Source: Actinomycetota bacterium (lineage in GTDB: Bacteria; Actinomycetota; Humimicrobiia; Humimicrobiales; Humimicrobiaceae). From it: a stretch of DNA of 15,253 nt. Below, piece by piece: positions 14,375 to 15,253 of this stretch; the first letter of the stretch is position 1; each line of letters begins with the position of its first letter. The stretch covers positions 1 to 15,253 of the forward strand of contig JAMCVO010000202.1 of the NCBI GenBank assembly GCA_023475715.1, given 5' to 3'. The notes below the pieces were generated by a model, which saw nothing but the letters and a program-made list of their open reading frames with translations, ran no database searches and had not been told where the DNA came from. Position numbers and translations under genes: made by a program.

Positions 14375-15253
14375 TTAATTTATAATTTTTTCCAAGCCAG
14401 TAACATATCCCTTACCGGATAATAAAATATCTGTTAATTTATATATGTTTTTGCTTACTGATGACTTAGGATAGCTGATAAAGACAGGAGTTCCCTTGTT
14501 TATGCTTACCGGAACTATCCTGTCACTTGGAATCCTTACATCTATCTTTCTGTTGATTGTTTTTTCAATTTCATTAATCTCAAATTCAACCTTGCTGTCG
14601 GCCCTATTTAAAATTATTGTCAGTTTTTCACTTTTAAATTTCAATTTATCCAGCACCTGAAGATATATTTTCAAATTTTTTATGCTTGGCAGGTCCTTGG
14701 TGCTTACTATAAATAAATGGTCAATATTTTCTAAAAAAGAGACAGCTATATCTGAAAAGCCAAAGGGTGCATCGATAACTATGTAGTCTCCAATCTTGCT
14801 TAATTCCTCCAGAACCTTTATTGAGACTTCGCTCCCTATTGTTTCACTTTGCGAAGGGTCTATGGGTGAAGGCAATATTTTGATTCCGGAATTGTGCGCA
14901 GTCAGAAATATATTCATAGTTTCAGGGTCATATTTGTTTATAGTCATCAGATCAAAGATAGTATTTCTAGGATATAAACCCAGCATCAGGGCAATATCGC
15001 CAAGCTGGTAATTTGCATCAAATAATAAAACTTCTTTTTTGGTGCGCTTCCTTAATGCAAGTGCAAAATTTATTGCAATAAAGGTATTGCCTGAACCACC
15101 TTTTGTGCTAAAGAACATTATTTTTTTTGAAAAATGTGTTACCTTGCCTGTATTTTCAGATTCAGCCTCAAATACATCTTCGGCCCTTTGAATAGATTCC
15201 TTAAAATCTTTACTATCAAATGGAAACTCCAGAACATCATTAATATTCTTTCT
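14375..15253 (-). CDS. cpaE: CpaE/TadZ-like ParA-family pilus localisation protein, 5' part cut off
   Basis: The frame is open from the stop at 14375 to the window edge, so the gene continues beyond 15253. The Met at 15118 lies inside the first ATPase strand (KIMFFSTKGG) and is not the start: 45 further in-frame residues precede it. CpaE/TadZ proteins have an N-terminal receiver-like domain before a MinD/ParA-like ATPase and place the pilus machine in the cell. Seen here are a P-loop STKGGSGNT, LLFDANYQLGDIALMLGL (the CpaE-type switch region) and DYIVIDAPFG (Walker B-like). The usual P-loop lysine is replaced by Asn (GNT rather than GKT) while the signature lysine of KGG is kept. Such P-loop changes occur in CpaE proteins, so ATP hydrolysis may be weak or absent. 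It is the first visible gene of the Tad operon, 21 bases before tadA. Confidence 0.88.
   Translation of the reverse strand, partial: RKNINDVLEFPFDSKDFKESIQRAEDVFEAESENTGKVTHFSKKIMFFSTKGGSGNTFIAINFALALRKRTKKEVLLFDANYQLGDIALMLGLYPRNTIFDLMTINKYDPETMNIFLTAHNSGIKILPSPIDPSQSETIGSEVSIKVLEELSKIGDYIVIDAPFGFSDIAVSFLENIDHLFIVSTKDLPSIKNLKIYLQVLDKLKFKSEKLTIILNRADSKVEFEINEIEKTINRKIDVRIPSDRIVPVSINKGTPVFISYPKSSVSKNIYKLTDILLSGKGYVTGLEKIIN

Noticed and set aside
14375..15118. Treating the Met at 15118 as the start of the cpaE-like gene
   Set aside because: The frame stays open to the window edge, and the Met falls within the first strand of the ATPase domain, so the gene is longer and partial.
1..15253. CRISPR arrays, tRNAs or insertion sequence transposases
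   Set aside because: No regularly spaced repeats, cloverleaf-like segments or transposase motifs were seen in any part of the window.

Overview
The window is bacterial, AT-rich chromosomal DNA with densely packed genes on both strands. Nothing in it fixes the phylum. The combination of a Tad/Flp pilus motor operon with a von Willebrand A (VWA)-TadB fusion, PAS-GGDEF signalling, a divergent thymidylate synthase and a B12 mutase-like enzyme suits an uncultured anaerobe such as a deep-branching Actinobacteriota or Firmicutes-like lineage, but that is inference. There are no tRNAs, rRNAs, CRISPR arrays or transposases.

Layout. 1-910 (minus) is a PAS-GGDEF diguanylate cyclase cut by the window edge. 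911-1260 is a very AT-rich gap with a two-copy 20-bp tandem repeat. 1261-3081 (minus) is the translational GTPase TypA/BipA. 3228-3533 (plus) is a small antibiotic-biosynthesis-monooxygenase-fold protein whose best start appears to be a non-ATG codon behind a strong ribosome binding site. 3548-4915 and 4922-5773 (both minus) form a two-gene unit: thymidylate synthase-like gene first, MATE transporter second.

5774-6235 is the divergent control region between the thymidylate synthase and the next plus-strand genes. It holds a 220-bp palindromic element with perfect 21-bp inverted ends and a GC-rich core. On the minus strand, the core reads as a terminator/antiterminator set.

6236-7345 and 7384-9084 (plus) are an apparent pair: an octopine/nopaline dehydrogenase-family enzyme, and a single-chain protein joining a B12-binding domain to a glutamate mutase epsilon-like barrel. 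This is the most likely place for undescribed metabolism.

9076-15253 (minus) is a Tad pilus operon read in the order cpaE/tadZ-like (partial), tadA ATPase, VWA-tadB fusion, tadC, and a membrane protein with a degenerate GGDEF-like domain. CpaE/TadZ would localise the machine, TadA would power it, and TadB/TadC would form the inner-membrane platform. The VWA module would face outside, and the last protein could sense or scaffold in the cytoplasm. Pilin, prepilin peptidase and any secretin would lie outside the window.
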